The position numbers and the translations under genes were made by a program. Shown piece by piece: positions 19,307 through 28,227 of a stretch of 64,000 bases of DNA. This stretch comes from Lysinibacillus mangiferihumi. Lineage in GTDB: Bacteria > Bacillota > Bacilli > Bacillales_A > Planococcaceae. Numbering within the stretch: position 1 is the stretch's first letter; each line of letters starts with the position of its first letter. The DNA lies in contig NZ_PYWM01000015.1 of assembly GCF_003049665.1 (NCBI RefSeq), forward strand, positions 52,807 to 116,806, written 5' to 3'. Under the pieces are notes generated by a model. The model ran no database searches. It was not told the DNA's origin and saw nothing but the letters and a program-made list of their open reading frames with translations.

Positions 19307-20452
19307 ATGAGAAAGCTTAAAATCGGCATTACCTGTTATCCAACTGTTGGAGGCTCTGGTGTGATTGCAACAGAATTAGGAAAAATGCTTGCAGAGAGAG
19401 GACACGAAATACATTTCATCACCTCCAGCGTACCATTTCGATTGAATAAAATTTATCCGACCGTCTTTTTCCATGAAGTAGAAGTAAATAATTATTCAGT
19501 ATTTCAGTATTCGCCGTATGATATTGCATTAGCGAGTAAAATGGCGGACGTGATTAAAGATGAAGGGCTAGACGTGCTCCATGTACATTATGCCATCCCA
19601 CATGCTGTATGTGCGGTGCTAGCCCGAGAAATGAGTGGGCAAAATATTGGTATTGTGACAACGCTCCACGGCACAGATATTTCCGTGCTTGGACAGGATT
19701 CAACGCTTTCACAAGCTATTAAATACGGCATTGATAAATCTGATATTGTCACAGCAGTATCACAGTCACTCAAAGAACAAACTTACAAACTAATTGATAC
19801 AGTAAAACCAATTGAAACAATTTATAACTTTGTAGATGAGCGTGAATATCGTCCACTTGACGCTGGTAACTTAAAAGAACAGTTTGGTATTCAAGCTGAT
19901 GAAAAAGTTATCATTCATGTGTCAAATTTCCGTAAAATTAAAAACCTTCCTCATATTGTCGATGCCTTTATGAAAATCCGTGCTAATATGAAAGCGAAAC
20001 TATTGTTAGTAGGAGATGGACCTGAAAAGCATCGTGTGATGGACCAAGTAAAGGAAAGTCCATATGTTAAGGATGTTTTATTTTTAGGCAAGCAAGAAAA
20101 TTTAGCTGAATTATACGCTATTAGTGACTTAAAGCTATTACTGTCCCAGCAGGAATCTTTTGGCCTTGTACTGCTAGAAGCAATGGCTTGTGGTGTGCCA
20201 TGTATCGGTTCGAACGTTGGTGGAATACCAGAAGTCATTGATCATGGTGTCGATGGCTACTTAGTAGAATTAGGCGATACAGATGCTGTAGCTGAGTATG
20301 CTGTAGAATTATTAAATGATGAAGATAAATTACTTCGTTTCCGTGAAGCAGCAATGCGCGCAGTCAATGAAAAATTCCATTCATCTAAAATTGTCGAGCA
20401 GTATGAACAACTGTATGAAAAGGTAGCGGAAATAAACCATGCAAAACACTAA
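19307..20452 (+). CDS. bshA: N-acetyl-alpha-D-glucosaminyl L-malate synthase (bacillithiol, first step)
   Basis: 381 residues. It is a GT4-family glycosyltransferase joining GlcNAc from UDP-GlcNAc to L-malate. [33 protein letters not shown] and the donor-site [16 protein letters not shown] are present. AAAGGATGATC lies upstream of the ATG. In B. subtilis the deacetylase gene bshB1 sits between mgsA and bshA. Here only 31 bases separate them, so the deacetylase must be encoded elsewhere. The gene overlaps cca by 14 bases. Confidence 0.95.
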   Translation: MRKLKIGITCYPTVGGSGVIATELGKMLAERGHEIHFITSSVPFRLNKIYPTVFFHEVEVNNYSVFQYSPYDIALASKMADVIKDEGLDVLHVHYAIPHAVCAVLAREMSGQNIGIVTTLHGTDISVLGQDSTLSQAIKYGIDKSDIVTAVSQSLKEQTYKLIDTVKPIETIYNFVDEREYRPLDAGNLKEQFGIQADEKVIIHVSNFRKIKNLPHIVDAFMKIRANMKAKLLLVGDGPEKHRVMDQVKESPYVKDVLFLGKQENLAELYAISDLKLLLSQQESFGLVLLEAMACGVPCIGSNVGGIPEVIDHGVDGYLVELGDTDAVAEYAVELLNDEDKLLRFREAAMRAVNEKFHSSKIVEQYEQLYEKVAEINHAKH

Positions 20453-21614
20453 AGAATGGCAAGCAGCCTTCACAGTTATTGAGCAATTGGAGAAGGCTGG
20501 CTATGAGGCAGTTGTCGTAGGTGGCGCTGTGCGAGATGCAATTTTAAATCGTCCTGCACATGATGTTGACGTAGCGACAAATGCATTGCCACAAGAAGTT
20601 AAAACTGTTTTTAATCGTACCGTTGATATCGGTATTCAACATGGTACTGTACTTGTCATTGTGCCAGAAGGGCCTGTTGAAGTAACAACTTATCGCACAG
20701 ATGGAGAGTATACAGATCATCGAAGACCTGAGGAAGTTCATTTTGTACGTTCCTTGAAAGAAGATTTACAGCGCCGTGATTTTACGATGAATGCTATAGC
20801 CATGCGTAGAGATGGTTCATTTGTCGATTTTTACGGTGGGCAACGTGATATTGAGGCTAGCGTGATTCGAGCTGTAGGGGAGGCGAAGGTGCGCTTTGCC
20901 GAGGATGCCTTACGAATGCTAAGAGCTGTGCGATTTTCAGCACAGCTTGGCTTTTCGATTGAAGCGGCTACCCTTCAGGCAATGCAGCAAAAGGCCCCCG
21001 ATATTGCATGGGTTGCCAAAGAGCGCATGAAGGCTGAACTTGATAAGCTATGGATAGGAAAAGATGTATATAATGGCATTAAAAAGCTTAAAGAAAGTGG
21101 ACTGGTGTCTTATTTACAAGGGGATTTCCAAGTAGACCATTGGCGTGGTTTTGCTGTAGAAAATGCAACTTGCGGTTGGGCGTATTTTGCTCTTGGACAA
21201 AAAGAAAATTGGCAGGAAGTGTTGCGTGCTTATCGTTTATCGAATAAGGAAATGGCATTTGTGAAGGCTGTTTTAAGTGCGTTCTATGCCTTACAGAATG
21301 GCTGGACGAGTATGGACTATTTTACGTATTCGCTAGAGGAGCTTGAAACAGCACACTATTTTGCACAATTGAAAGAGCAAGTTACCATTTCGCAGCACAG
21401 TATACGTGAAGTACAGGCAAGATTACCAATAAGAAATCGCCAAGAGCTTGTAGTGAATGGAATGGATTTACTACAATGGTCTGAACAAAAACGTGGTCCT
21501 TGGTTAAAAGAAGCGTTGCAAATGATTCTAACGGCTGTTGTTAACGGGGAGCTAATGAATGAGCGAAACCACATAAAGGAATGGTTTGAGCGTGCGTATG
21601 TCCATAAAGGATGA
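20439..21614 (+). CDS. cca: CCA-adding tRNA nucleotidyltransferase
   Basis: 391 residues. It adds or repairs the 3' CCA end of tRNAs. The class II nucleotidyltransferase core has [21 protein letters not shown], where the DxD aspartates bind metal. [19 protein letters not shown] and [10 protein letters not shown] follow in the usual order, then a helical tail. It starts inside the end of bshA, which implies coupling. The length fits the Bacillus enzyme. Confidence 0.96.
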   Translation: MQNTKEWQAAFTVIEQLEKAGYEAVVVGGAVRDAILNRPAHDVDVATNALPQEVKTVFNRTVDIGIQHGTVLVIVPEGPVEVTTYRTDGEYTDHRRPEEVHFVRSLKEDLQRRDFTMNAIAMRRDGSFVDFYGGQRDIEASVIRAVGEAKVRFAEDALRMLRAVRFSAQLGFSIEAATLQAMQQKAPDIAWVAKERMKAELDKLWIGKDVYNGIKKLKESGLVSYLQGDFQVDHWRGFAVENATCGWAYFALGQKENWQEVLRAYRLSNKEMAFVKAVLSAFYALQNGWTSMDYFTYSLEELETAHYFAQLKEQVTISQHSIREVQARLPIRNRQELVVNGMDLLQWSEQKRGPWLKEALQMILTAVVNGELMNERNHIKEWFERAYVHKG

Positions 21615-21638
21615 ATCATTGATGATATAAAGTAAATT

Positions 21639-21700
21639 AAGCAAGTGACAAAAAGTGACCATGAAAATACGTCATTAAAAGGGTCACTTGCTTTATCTTT
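21639..21700 (+). terminator. Terminator-like hairpin after cca
   Basis: AAGCAAGTGAC (21639-21649) pairs perfectly with GTCACTTGCTT (21683-21693), followed by ATCTTTTTT. The loop is 33 bases and itself contains a second AGTGAC, so alternative pairing is possible. Confidence 0.55.
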
Positions 21701-21769
21701 TTTGGGACATAGCACACACTTTATACATAAACAACGTGTAGTAAATTTCAATCAAGGGGTGTTTGGGTG

Positions 21770-22306
21770 ATGATTGACATGAACCATTTAAAAGGTGAGA
21801 GAGTGATACTGAGAGAAATGGAACAACAAGATTGGAGCGCTGTGCATGCATATGCATCGCAACCAATTGTTTGCCAATATCAACCTTGGGGTCCGAATTC
21901 CGAGAAAGAGTCACAAGATTTTGTAACACAAGTAGTTTTGGAGGCGGCTAACGTTCCGAGAAGTCGCTTCGTTTTTGCTGTTATGGAAAAGAATCGAGTC
22001 ATCGGTGCTGGAGAAATGAATATTCGGGATTTTACAAATAGACAAGGTGAGATTGGCTATATTATTCATCCAGATAATTGGGCAAAGGGATACGCTACTG
22101 AAGTAGCAAAGCTTCTGATTGAATTTGGATTTAGTGCATTAAATTTACACCGTATTTTTGCTACTTGTGACCCAAGAAATCTAGGCTCGGCAAAAGTGTT
22201 AGAAAAAATCGGTATGACTTACGAAGGTAGAATACGGCAAGATTTGCTACTAAAAGATGGCTGGCGAGATTCTCTTTTATTCAGTATTTTAAAGCATGAA
22301 TGGTAA
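21770..22306 (+). CDS. GNAT N-acetyltransferase, RimJ/RimL-like
   Basis: About 178 residues. Starts at 21767 (GTG) and 21770 (ATG) are both possible behind AAGGGGT; ATG is preferred. The GNAT fold of the ribosomal-protein acetyltransferase type shows as GERVILREMEQQDW at the N-terminus, GEIGYIIHPDNWAKGYATEVAKLL (acetyl-CoA motif A, in two parts), and FATCDPRNLGSAKVLEKIGM. The substrate is unknown. It lies between cca and birA where B. subtilis has no such gene, so it is a local insertion. Confidence 0.85.
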   Translation: MIDMNHLKGERVILREMEQQDWSAVHAYASQPIVCQYQPWGPNSEKESQDFVTQVVLEAANVPRSRFVFAVMEKNRVIGAGEMNIRDFTNRQGEIGYIIHPDNWAKGYATEVAKLLIEFGFSALNLHRIFATCDPRNLGSAKVLEKIGMTYEGRIRQDLLLKDGWRDSLLFSILKHEW

Positions 22307-22389
22307 ATCTTATTCGCATTTCGTGCTAATGAGATAGGTTATGGGTTAAGGTTTGCAATGAAGAAAAATACTAAAGGATTGGTTTGAGT

Positions 22390-23379
22390 ATGAGTATGAG
22401 TATGTCCATGAAGGATGAAATTTTAAAAAGATTATTAGCATCTAGCGGTGAGGCGGTTTCAGGACAGGAGTTGGCAGATTCACTAGGGGTATCACGTACG
22501 GCAATTTGGAAGCATATGCAGACGTTGCAAGAGGAAGGCTACACCTTTGAAACCGTTAAGAAAAAAGGTTATATGTTGACTGGTGTACCGAATAGTTTAA
22601 GTCCCACACAAATAGAATTATTTTTAAATACAGAGCGTTTTGGGCGAGAAATTCACTATTTTGATGTAGTCGATTCCACACAAACCATTGCCCATAAACT
22701 TGCACAGGAAGGAGCTCCAGATGGCACAATTGTGATTAGTGAAGAACAAACAGCGGGGCGTGGACGTATGGCAAGACCATGGGAATCAGCAAATGGTACG
22801 GGTATTTGGATGACCATTATTTTACGACCAGATGTCTCACCACAGCAAGCATCTTCGTTCACACTTGTCGTAGCGGTTGCGGTTACAATGGCGATTAAAA
22901 CATTGTATAAACATGTAGAGCCCACTATTAAATGGCCAAATGATTTACTGATAAACGGTAAGAAATGCACAGGTATTTTAACAGAGATGCAGGCAGAGGC
23001 AGACCTTGTACAAGCATTACTTGTAGGAATCGGCATCAATGCCAACCAGCTAGAAAGCGATTTCTCACCAGACATCGCAGATATTGCGACATCTTTACGT
23101 ATTGCGGCAGGGGAGGAAATTAACCGTGCTGCACTTGTCGCAACAATTTTGCAATATTTAGAGCAGTTTACTGCACTATACGTGAAAGAGGGCTTCTCTA
23201 GTATTAAAGCGCTTTGGGAGCAGATGTCGTGCACGATTGGTCAACGCATCGAAGTGACAACTTTAAGAGAACGCTTTGAAGGAATTGCCAGCGGTATTAC
23301 AGATGATGGCGTGCTTCAGCTAACGCAAAACGATGGGACAATACGAACGATTTATTCGGGTGATATTAAAATTTTATAA
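22390..23379 (+). CDS. birA: Biotin operon repressor / biotin-protein ligase
   Basis: About 329 residues. The N-terminal winged helix (GQELADSLGVSRTAIWKHMQ) represses biotin genes. The central ligase domain has GRGRMARPWESANGTGIW and KWPNDLLINGKKCTGIL. A C-terminal SH3-like domain follows. Four in-frame ATGs (22390, 22396, 22402, 22408) come from ATGAGT hexamer repeats. AAAGGA lies 11 bases before the first ATG and 5 before an upstream TTG at 22384, so the exact start is uncertain. panB, which usually follows, is separated here by a repeat element and the PadR operon. Confidence 0.95.
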   Translation: MSMSMSMKDEILKRLLASSGEAVSGQELADSLGVSRTAIWKHMQTLQEEGYTFETVKKKGYMLTGVPNSLSPTQIELFLNTERFGREIHYFDVVDSTQTIAHKLAQEGAPDGTIVISEEQTAGRGRMARPWESANGTGIWMTIILRPDVSPQQASSFTLVVAVAVTMAIKTLYKHVEPTIKWPNDLLINGKKCTGILTEMQAEADLVQALLVGIGINANQLESDFSPDIADIATSLRIAAGEEINRAALVATILQYLEQFTALYVKEGFSSIKALWEQMSCTIGQRIEVTTLRERFEGIASGITDDGVLQLTQNDGTIRTIYSGDIKIL

Positions 23380-23388
23380 AAAACGGAA

Positions 23389-23704
23389 GAGGCTGGGACA
23401 TAAGAGAAAAAGTGTTAGATTGAACCCAATCAATCTAACACTTTTTTGCTATGCCGTTGTTGTCCGCTACGGCGATGCTTTCCGCTCAGCACAGTAAGCC
23501 GCAACCCTCTGCTTTCGCGCGTATGCCCGCGTCTTACATTATGTGCTGTTCGGAGCTGGAGTCACCACCTCCGCTACCAACAACTAGTGAACACTTCTAA
23601 TTTTTTTAATTGCAAAAGCAAGAATAGCTAAGGTCCCCATATAGCAAAAATTTATGAACAGCTTTCCTCTGTTCCTTAAATTTTTTTAGTTTTGTCCTAG
23701 CCTC
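23389..23704 (-). repeat. Dispersed non-coding element, copy 2 (complete, with inverted ends)
   Basis: 316 bp bounded by GAGGCTGGGACATAA on the left and its imperfect complement TTTTGTCCTAGCCTC on the right. Just inside the left end is a 16-bp perfect stem-loop (23407-23446). The rest is largely the reverse complement of copy 1 at 2041-2290, with an additional GC-rich middle segment. No ORF in it looks like a protein. The size, terminal inverted repeats and lack of a gene suggest a MITE-like or structured-RNA-type element. Confidence 0.75.
23407..23446. terminator. Stem-loop serving as birA terminator
   Basis: Perfect 16-bp arms flank an AACCCAAT loop, with A-rich and T-rich ends. It lies 28 bases after the birA stop and inside repeat copy 2. 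Confidence 0.75.
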
Positions 23705-23757
23705 TTTGTTTTTAAGTAAGATAACGTTTCATTATTAGCGCTTAGGCTATGTGACGT

Positions 23758-24591
23758 TTAGTTTAAAGATAATTCTAAATCCCCATGTGACAGAGACACA
23801 TTTAGCTGATTATTTCCTTCAAGAAGTTGTGAAGCCTTGCTATTGTGCTCACGATCATTCACTGTAATCTCCCCAAAGCTTGTTTTTAACTCAAAGCCTA
23901 GTTCACTTTTTTTATTTTGCAAGTCTAACGTTGTATCCCCAAAGTTAGAGGTGATTTGTGATTGACCGTTAAGTGTTCCTTCTATATCAATTTCTCCATG
24001 CTCGCTTTCAACAACAAAGCCATTACTGATGAATTGTTCGAGAGTCAAATCCCCGAAAGCCTGTGTAATCTCCGTTTTCTCACTAGTAATATTTTGGAGT
24101 AGGATATCGCCATAATCCCCTTTGATAGTTAGTTGTTGGTAGTGTAGCCCTTGAAGCATCGTATCGCCAAAATCACTGTCTACTATAAGCGAATTTAACT
24201 TTGCATCTTTTGGCACAGTAATGATGATCGAAGGTGTTTTAAACGTTCCAATGCCAAATGTGACGCCATTTTTTCCTTTACTTTTTGTTTCAACTGTTAA
24301 TGTACCATTGTCCATGCTATAAGATACATCTGTGTTTTTTACAACATTTGTTTCTAATGTGTAGCTATCGCCCTGAAGTATTTCGACATCTCCATAGTTG
24401 TTTATTACATGAATATCTGAAAATGCTTCGAGGGTATGGGAATTCTTTTCGAGCCCATTATTACTTGGTACAGAGAAGCCGTTATCCCCTTTTACAATCA
24501 CCCATTTACCACCAGAGGTAAAACCAATGACGGCAAGTAAAATCCCTAAAGTAATCATACTAAAAGCGATGAGCTTATGTCGTGAAGTCAT
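23758..24591 (-). CDS. DUF4097 family membrane-anchored beta-repeat protein
   Basis: 277 residues. One N-terminal membrane segment (IAFSMITLGILLAVIGFTSGG) is followed by an extracytoplasmic domain with repeated short strands such as INNYGDVEIL, DSDFGDTML, KGDYGDILL, SEHGEIDIE and SFGEITV. This is the right-handed beta-solenoid pattern of DUF4097 (adhesin-like) proteins. It begins directly after the stop of the HAAS-domain gene, so the two are translated together. In Firmicutes this pair usually belongs to envelope-stress signalling (LiaX-like), but the exact role here is unknown. Confidence 0.85.
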   Translation of the reverse strand: MTSRHKLIAFSMITLGILLAVIGFTSGGKWVIVKGDNGFSVPSNNGLEKNSHTLEAFSDIHVINNYGDVEILQGDSYTLETNVVKNTDVSYSMDNGTLTVETKSKGKNGVTFGIGTFKTPSIIITVPKDAKLNSLIVDSDFGDTMLQGLHYQQLTIKGDYGDILLQNITSEKTEITQAFGDLTLEQFISNGFVVESEHGEIDIEGTLNGQSQITSNFGDTTLDLQNKKSELGFELKTSFGEITVNDREHNSKASQLLEGNNQLNVSLSHGDLELSLN

Positions 24592-25191
24592 CTATAGTCC
24601 CCCCTTGTGCTTTTTCGTCATTTTATGGAACAAGTTTGCTAGTACTTCCACGCAAACCATACCAATTTTCTTCAGTAAGCGGGCAACGATTGGGAAAAGC
24701 AGGACGCCTAAACCTGTTACCACTAATCCTATCCCTATAAAGAGTAATGCGGTTGGCCAGTGTTCGGTTAATACGAGCACTCCTGAAATAAGTGCTACAA
24801 TACCGCCAAAGAAAATACTTAATACCATTGCAACGATTGCAATAACAAAACTAAAAATAACTGCTCCAACCGATATAATAAGTGCTACCGCTACAGCAAG
24901 TAATGGTAAAGATAGTGGTGCCGATAAAATCGCAAGAATAATAAGCCAAATAGCAGTCATATTTTTCTTTGTAGAAGAGGGTGTCGCATCTAAATCCTTT
25001 AAGGCAAAATCAGCCATTATTTGTGAGGCCACAACAGAAGGAGAGCCTAGTTGTTGTATAACTTGTTGCTCATTTTCTACGCCTGCTTCATCAAAATACT
25101 CTTCATAGTAGACAAGCGCTGCATTTAGTTCATGCGCTGGAAGACGACGTAATTTCCCTCGTAGCTTTTTTAAATAGCTTTCTCTATCCAT
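24592..25191 (-). CDS. DUF1700 / HAAS-domain membrane protein
   Basis: 199 residues. The N-terminal cytoplasmic HAAS domain (LKKLRGKLRRLPAHELNAA, then YYEEYFDEAG, about residues 5-75) is followed by four hydrophobic helices (about 90-185). Such proteins are typically encoded beside PadR regulators and act as their membrane-linked partners. It overlaps padR by eight bases and abuts the DUF4097 gene, giving a three-gene operon read leftwards. Confidence 0.87.
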   Translation of the reverse strand: MDRESYLKKLRGKLRRLPAHELNAALVYYEEYFDEAGVENEQQVIQQLGSPSVVASQIMADFALKDLDATPSSTKKNMTAIWLIILAILSAPLSLPLLAVAVALIISVGAVIFSFVIAIVAMVLSIFFGGIVALISGVLVLTEHWPTALLFIGIGLVVTGLGVLLFPIVARLLKKIGMVCVEVLANLFHKMTKKHKGGL

Positions 25192-25504
25192 CTAATTTCC
25201 CTCCTAAAAGTACACAGTCAACTTTTTGTTTATACATTTGCCATTCCTGTAAAAGCTCTAGCAATCGTTTACGCCCTTGCTCGGTAATTTGATAATACCG
25301 TCTATTTCGTCCTTGATAGGGTTGGTCATACGTTGTTAGATAGTTAGCTTTTTGTAAACGACGTAATACCGGATACAGCGTTGATTCGGATATATCCATC
25401 ACAGATTGTACTTGCTGTGTTAACGAGTAACCGTATGCATCCTCTTTATCGACAATGGCAAGTACACAAGCGTCAAGTAATGCGGAGCCAAGCTGAAATG
25501 TCAT
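25184..25504 (-). CDS. PadR family transcriptional regulator
   Basis: 106 residues. A winged-helix domain with AYGYSLTQQVQSVMDISEST, LYPVLRRLQKANYL and GRNRRYYQITEQGRKRL places it in PadR subfamily 2, as a small dimer with a C-terminal helix. GAGGTGGAAAG lies before the ATG. It probably represses its own operon (padR, HAAS gene, DUF4097 gene): the promoter at 25569-25598 is overlaid by repeated TATACTAT motifs. The inducing signal is not visible. Confidence 0.9.
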   Translation of the reverse strand: MTFQLGSALLDACVLAIVDKEDAYGYSLTQQVQSVMDISESTLYPVLRRLQKANYLTTYDQPYQGRNRRYYQITEQGRKRLLELLQEWQMYKQKVDCVLLGGKLDG

Positions 25505-25555
25505 CTTTCCACCTCACATTCTATTACCTATACAAGGTTTTATATTATATGTTGT

Positions 25556-25598
25556 ATAGTATGTGGATAGTATATGACGTATAGTATATATTTGTCAA
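25556..25598 (-). promoter_or_regulatory. padR operon promoter with repeated operator-like motifs
   Basis: On the minus strand TTGACA (25598-25593) and TATACT (25574-25569) are 18 bases apart. ATAGTAT on the plus strand starts at 25556, 25567 and 25581, covering the -10 and its flanks. Such repeats over the -10 fit autorepression by PadR. Confidence 0.6.
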
Positions 25599-25660
25599 TT
25601 TTTTTTACCATTATCTTTACAAATAAATGCTCCTTGTAGTGAATTGCTAGAAAAAACTAT

Positions 25661-25690
25661 TTGAAGATTAGCTAATGAATCTGTTATAGT
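25661..25690 (+). promoter_or_regulatory. Promoter of the panBCD leader
   Basis: TTGAAG at 25661-25666 and TGTTATAGT (-10 at 25685-25690, extended by TG) are 18 bases apart. It is the only good promoter on this strand in the gap and would start RNA near 25697, about 360 bases before panB. Confidence 0.55.
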
Positions 25691-25696
25691 AATGGC

Positions 25697-26055
25697 TGAA
25701 GGGCAGTATCCTTGTGAACGGCACCTTCAACAGCGTTTAACAATTTACAACAAATATCTGCCTTGATCTTTTATAGACAGGGACGGAAGAAAACGATACG
25801 TTCAAAATTTAACTTGATTGAGTGGGAAACCTAATCGCAAATGATAAGTCGCGACTAGTTTTTATCTGCCTAATTAACGTTAAAACCTCATCATGCATCA
25901 CTTCAATTTTGTTTTATCCAGATAACAAAATTTAGATGATGTGTTGGTATCAGTGAGGAAAAAACGGTACTGAACGAACTCATGACCTTTCTGTCCAAAT
26001 TTAGGAATAGAAAGGTCTTTTTTGTTTTCTTTCCTTAAAAAAGGAGGACTACACA
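25697..26055 (+). promoter_or_regulatory. Structured panBCD leader RNA, candidate attenuator or riboswitch
   Basis: About 360 bases with no ORF of note. In order it holds a stem pairing GAAGG (25698-25702) with CCTTC (25724-25728), and a competing pairing of GGCAG (about 25702) with CTGCC (about 25758). A long hairpin at 25896-25941 has arms CATCA and AATTTTG...TTATC. A true terminator lies at 25984-26023, then the panB ribosome binding site. The gene upstream is divergent, so this terminator has no upstream gene to end and must act on the pan transcript itself. The ligand is not known from the sequence; pantothenate or a CoA-related metabolite is a guess from the genes. Confidence 0.55.
25984..26023 (+). 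terminator. Leader terminator upstream of panB
   Basis: Perfect 9-bp arms GACCTTTCT and AGAAAGGTC flank a 16-base loop, followed by six T. It lies 33 bases before the panB ATG on the coding strand. Confidence 0.8.
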
Positions 26056-26892
26056 ATGAAGACAACATCAGATTTTTTAAAAATGAAAGCAAATGGGGAG
26101 AAAATCGTGATGCTAACAGCCTACGATTATCCTTCCGCAACATTTGCCGAGCAAGCCGGCGTTGATATGATTTTAGTGGGAGATTCACTTGGAATGGTTG
26201 TACTCGGTTATTCTTCTACGATGCCAGTGACAGTAGCCGATATGGTTCATCATGCAAAAGCTGTCCGTCGTGGGGCAAAAAATACGTTTGTTGTCGTGGA
26301 CATGCCATTTGGTTCTTATCACGGGGATGTCAATGACACGTTAAAAACAGCGGTATCCATGATGCAAGAAACTGGTGCAGATGCCCTTAAGGTTGAAGGT
26401 GCAGGAGATGTAGTGCCAGTGATTAGTAAATTAACATCAGCAGGTATTCCAGTCGTTGCACATTTAGGTTTGCAACCGCAATTAGCAGGCGTGCTTGGAG
26501 GCTATAAGGTGCAAGGGAAAACCGCGGAACAGGCAGCTCAACTTATTGAAAATGCCAAACAATGTGAAGCAGCAGGCGCATGTGCAGTTGTTTTAGAATG
26601 TATTCCACATCAACTAACGGATTTAGTATCCGCAGCACTTACGATTCCGACAATTGGTATTGGGGCGGGTATTGAGGCTGATGGACAAGTATTAGTTTTC
26701 CATGACATGCTCAGCTATGGTTCGCATCATGTGCCAAAATTTGTAGAACAATTTGCTGATATGGGAAGTGAAGCCAGCAGTGGCATTGCAAGTTTTGTGA
26801 ATGCTGTGAAGACAGGGACATTTCCAACATTAAACCACTCCTTTACGATGAAAGAAGAAGCATTGGATCAGCTATACGGAGGCGTAAAGTAA
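26056..26892 (+). CDS. panB: 3-Methyl-2-oxobutanoate hydroxymethyltransferase (ketopantoate hydroxymethyltransferase)
   Basis: 278 residues. It adds a hydroxymethyl group from methylene-THF to 2-oxoisovalerate, the first pantothenate step. It is a TIM-barrel enzyme with [31 protein letters not shown] (metal-binding Asp), [18 protein letters not shown] and TIGIGAG. AAGGAGGAC lies before the ATG. panC begins directly after its stop, and the operon is read through from the structured leader. Confidence 0.97.
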   Translation: MKTTSDFLKMKANGEKIVMLTAYDYPSATFAEQAGVDMILVGDSLGMVVLGYSSTMPVTVADMVHHAKAVRRGAKNTFVVVDMPFGSYHGDVNDTLKTAVSMMQETGADALKVEGAGDVVPVISKLTSAGIPVVAHLGLQPQLAGVLGGYKVQGKTAEQAAQLIENAKQCEAAGACAVVLECIPHQLTDLVSAALTIPTIGIGAGIEADGQVLVFHDMLSYGSHHVPKFVEQFADMGSEASSGIASFVNAVKTGTFPTLNHSFTMKEEALDQLYGGVK

Positions 26893-27747
26893 ATGAAAGT
26901 CATTACTACAATCAAAGCACTGACATCAGAAATTCAAGCAGCTAAACGAGCGCAAAAAACAATTGGACTAGTGCCAACAATGGGTTTTTTACATGAAGGT
27001 CACTTAACATTAGCATCAAAAGCTCGTGCAGAAAATGACCTTGTTGTGATGAGCATTTTTGTTAATCCAACACAATTTGGGCCAAATGAGGATTTTGAAA
27101 GTTACCCTCGTGATTTGGCAAGGGACACTGCTCTAGCACAGTCTGTCGGTGTAGACATAATCTTTGCACCAAGTGTGGAAGAGATATATCCGCATGATGG
27201 TGGTATTCGTATCCGCGCAGGTGAGCAGGCAACGCTTCTATGCGGAGCAAGCCGTCCAGGACATTTTGATGGTGTTTTACAGGTGGTCTCAATATTGTTT
27301 CATTTAACACAGCCAACACGTGCTTACTTTGGACAAAAGGATGCCCAACAAGTGGCACTTATCTCTACGATGGTGCGAGATTACCATTTTCCTTTAGAGA
27401 TTCGTGTTGTACCAATTGTCCGAGAGGAAGATGGCTTAGCGAAGTCTTCTCGCAATGTATATTTGAGCGAGGTGGACCGCACAGAAGCACCGGCTATTTA
27501 TGAGGCTTTGCAACTGGCTCAACATAGCTTTTTAGCGAATGGTGATGCAACAGCAGCCCTTGCAAAGGCAAAAGCTCATATCGCAGCACGCACACATGGC
27601 AAAATTGACTATATAGAATTATTGGCTTATCCCGATCTCCTGCCTGTAACAGACCAAACGGAACAAGTTCTTTTGGCAGCCGCCGTCTACATCGGCCAAA
27701 CACGTTTAATTGATAATTGTATTTTTATTGTGAAAGAAGGAAAATAA
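26893..27747 (+). CDS. panC: Pantothenate synthetase (pantoate-beta-alanine ligase)
   Basis: 284 residues. It adenylates pantoate and joins it to beta-alanine. The nucleotidyltransferase-type motifs are [40 protein letters not shown] and [12 protein letters not shown]. The ATG directly follows the panB TAA, with GGAGGCG inside the end of panB. Beta-alanine comes from PanD next door and could also come from the pyrimidine pathway genes at 41-47 kb. Confidence 0.97.
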   Translation: MKVITTIKALTSEIQAAKRAQKTIGLVPTMGFLHEGHLTLASKARAENDLVVMSIFVNPTQFGPNEDFESYPRDLARDTALAQSVGVDIIFAPSVEEIYPHDGGIRIRAGEQATLLCGASRPGHFDGVLQVVSILFHLTQPTRAYFGQKDAQQVALISTMVRDYHFPLEIRVVPIVREEDGLAKSSRNVYLSEVDRTEAPAIYEALQLAQHSFLANGDATAALAKAKAHIAARTHGKIDYIELLAYPDLLPVTDQTEQVLLAAAVYIGQTRLIDNCIFIVKEGK

Positions 27748-27748
27748 C

Positions 27749-28132
27749 ATGTTACGAATGATGATGAATAGTAAAATCCACCGTGCTACTGTAACGGAAG
27801 CGGATTTAAATTATGTAGGCTCGATTACAATTGATGAGGATATTTTAGATGCCGTTGGAATGTTACCAAATGAAAAAGTGCATATTGTGAATAATAATAA
27901 TGGTGCGCGCTTTGAAACGTATATTATTGCAGGTGAGCGCGGATCAGGCGTGATTTGTGTCAATGGGGCAGCAGCGCGTCTCGTACAACGTGGAGATATT
28001 GTAATCATTATTTCATATGTTTATGTGGATAATGCAGAGGCCAAGGACCATAAACCGACAGTAGCCATTATGGGAGAAGGCAATACCATTAAAGAAATGA
28101 TTGCCTACGAGCCAGAAGCAACTGTATTGTAG
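27749..28132 (+). CDS. panD: Aspartate 1-decarboxylase (proenzyme)
   Basis: 127 residues. The precursor cleaves itself at the Gly-Ser bond of YVGSITID (about residues 24-25) to make the pyruvoyl group, and then decarboxylates aspartate to beta-alanine for Pan[31 protein letters not shown] and [11 protein letters not shown] are family segments. GAAGGAAAA precedes the ATG. The TAG stop is formed by the first bases of a dispersed GTGCCAGTCACC repeat, and a strong terminator follows. Confidence 0.97.
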   Translation: MLRMMMNSKIHRATVTEADLNYVGSITIDEDILDAVGMLPNEKVHIVNNNNGARFETYIIAGERGSGVICVNGAAARLVQRGDIVIIISYVYVDNAEAKDHKPTVAIMGEGNTIKEMIAYEPEATVL

Positions 28133-28152
28133 TGCCAGTCACCCACACAATT
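28132..28152 (+). repeat. GTGCCAGTCACC-type short repeat, copy 1
   Basis: GTGCCAGTCACC followed by CACACAATT. The panD stop codon overlaps its first base. Further copies lie at 28207-28227 and 59284-59303. Confidence 0.7.
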
Positions 28153-28160
28153 CTTTTAGT

Positions 28161-28206
28161 AAAATCCACTGCGCTTACGGTGTACAAGCGCAGTGGATTT
28201 TTTTTG
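28161..28206 (+). terminator. Intrinsic terminator of the pan operon
   Basis: Perfect 16-bp arms (28161-28176 with 28186-28201) flank a nine-base loop, followed by more T. It lies between two copies of the GTGCCAGTCACC repeat. Confidence 0.9.
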
Positions 28207-28227
28207 GTGCCAGTCACCAGAACAATT
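28207..28227 (+). repeat. GTGCCAGTCACC-type short repeat, copy 2
   Basis: GTGCCAGTCACC followed by AGAACAATT, directly after the pan terminator. Confidence 0.7.

Noticed and set aside
22656..23234. Minus-strand ORF of 192 codons within birA
   Set aside because: It is fully antisense to the conserved ligase domain; its composition is that of a codon shadow.
24527..25108. Long plus-strand ORF of 193 codons opposite the DUF4097 and HAAS genes
   Set aside because: It is antisense to two genes with clear families and ribosome binding sites, and its Thr/Ile/Ser-rich translation has no domain.
25816..25840. T-box-like GTGGGAAACC in the panB leader
   Set aside because: The T-box core AGGGTGGNACCGCG is not matched and the following terminator is too far away; kept only as an unclassified leader.
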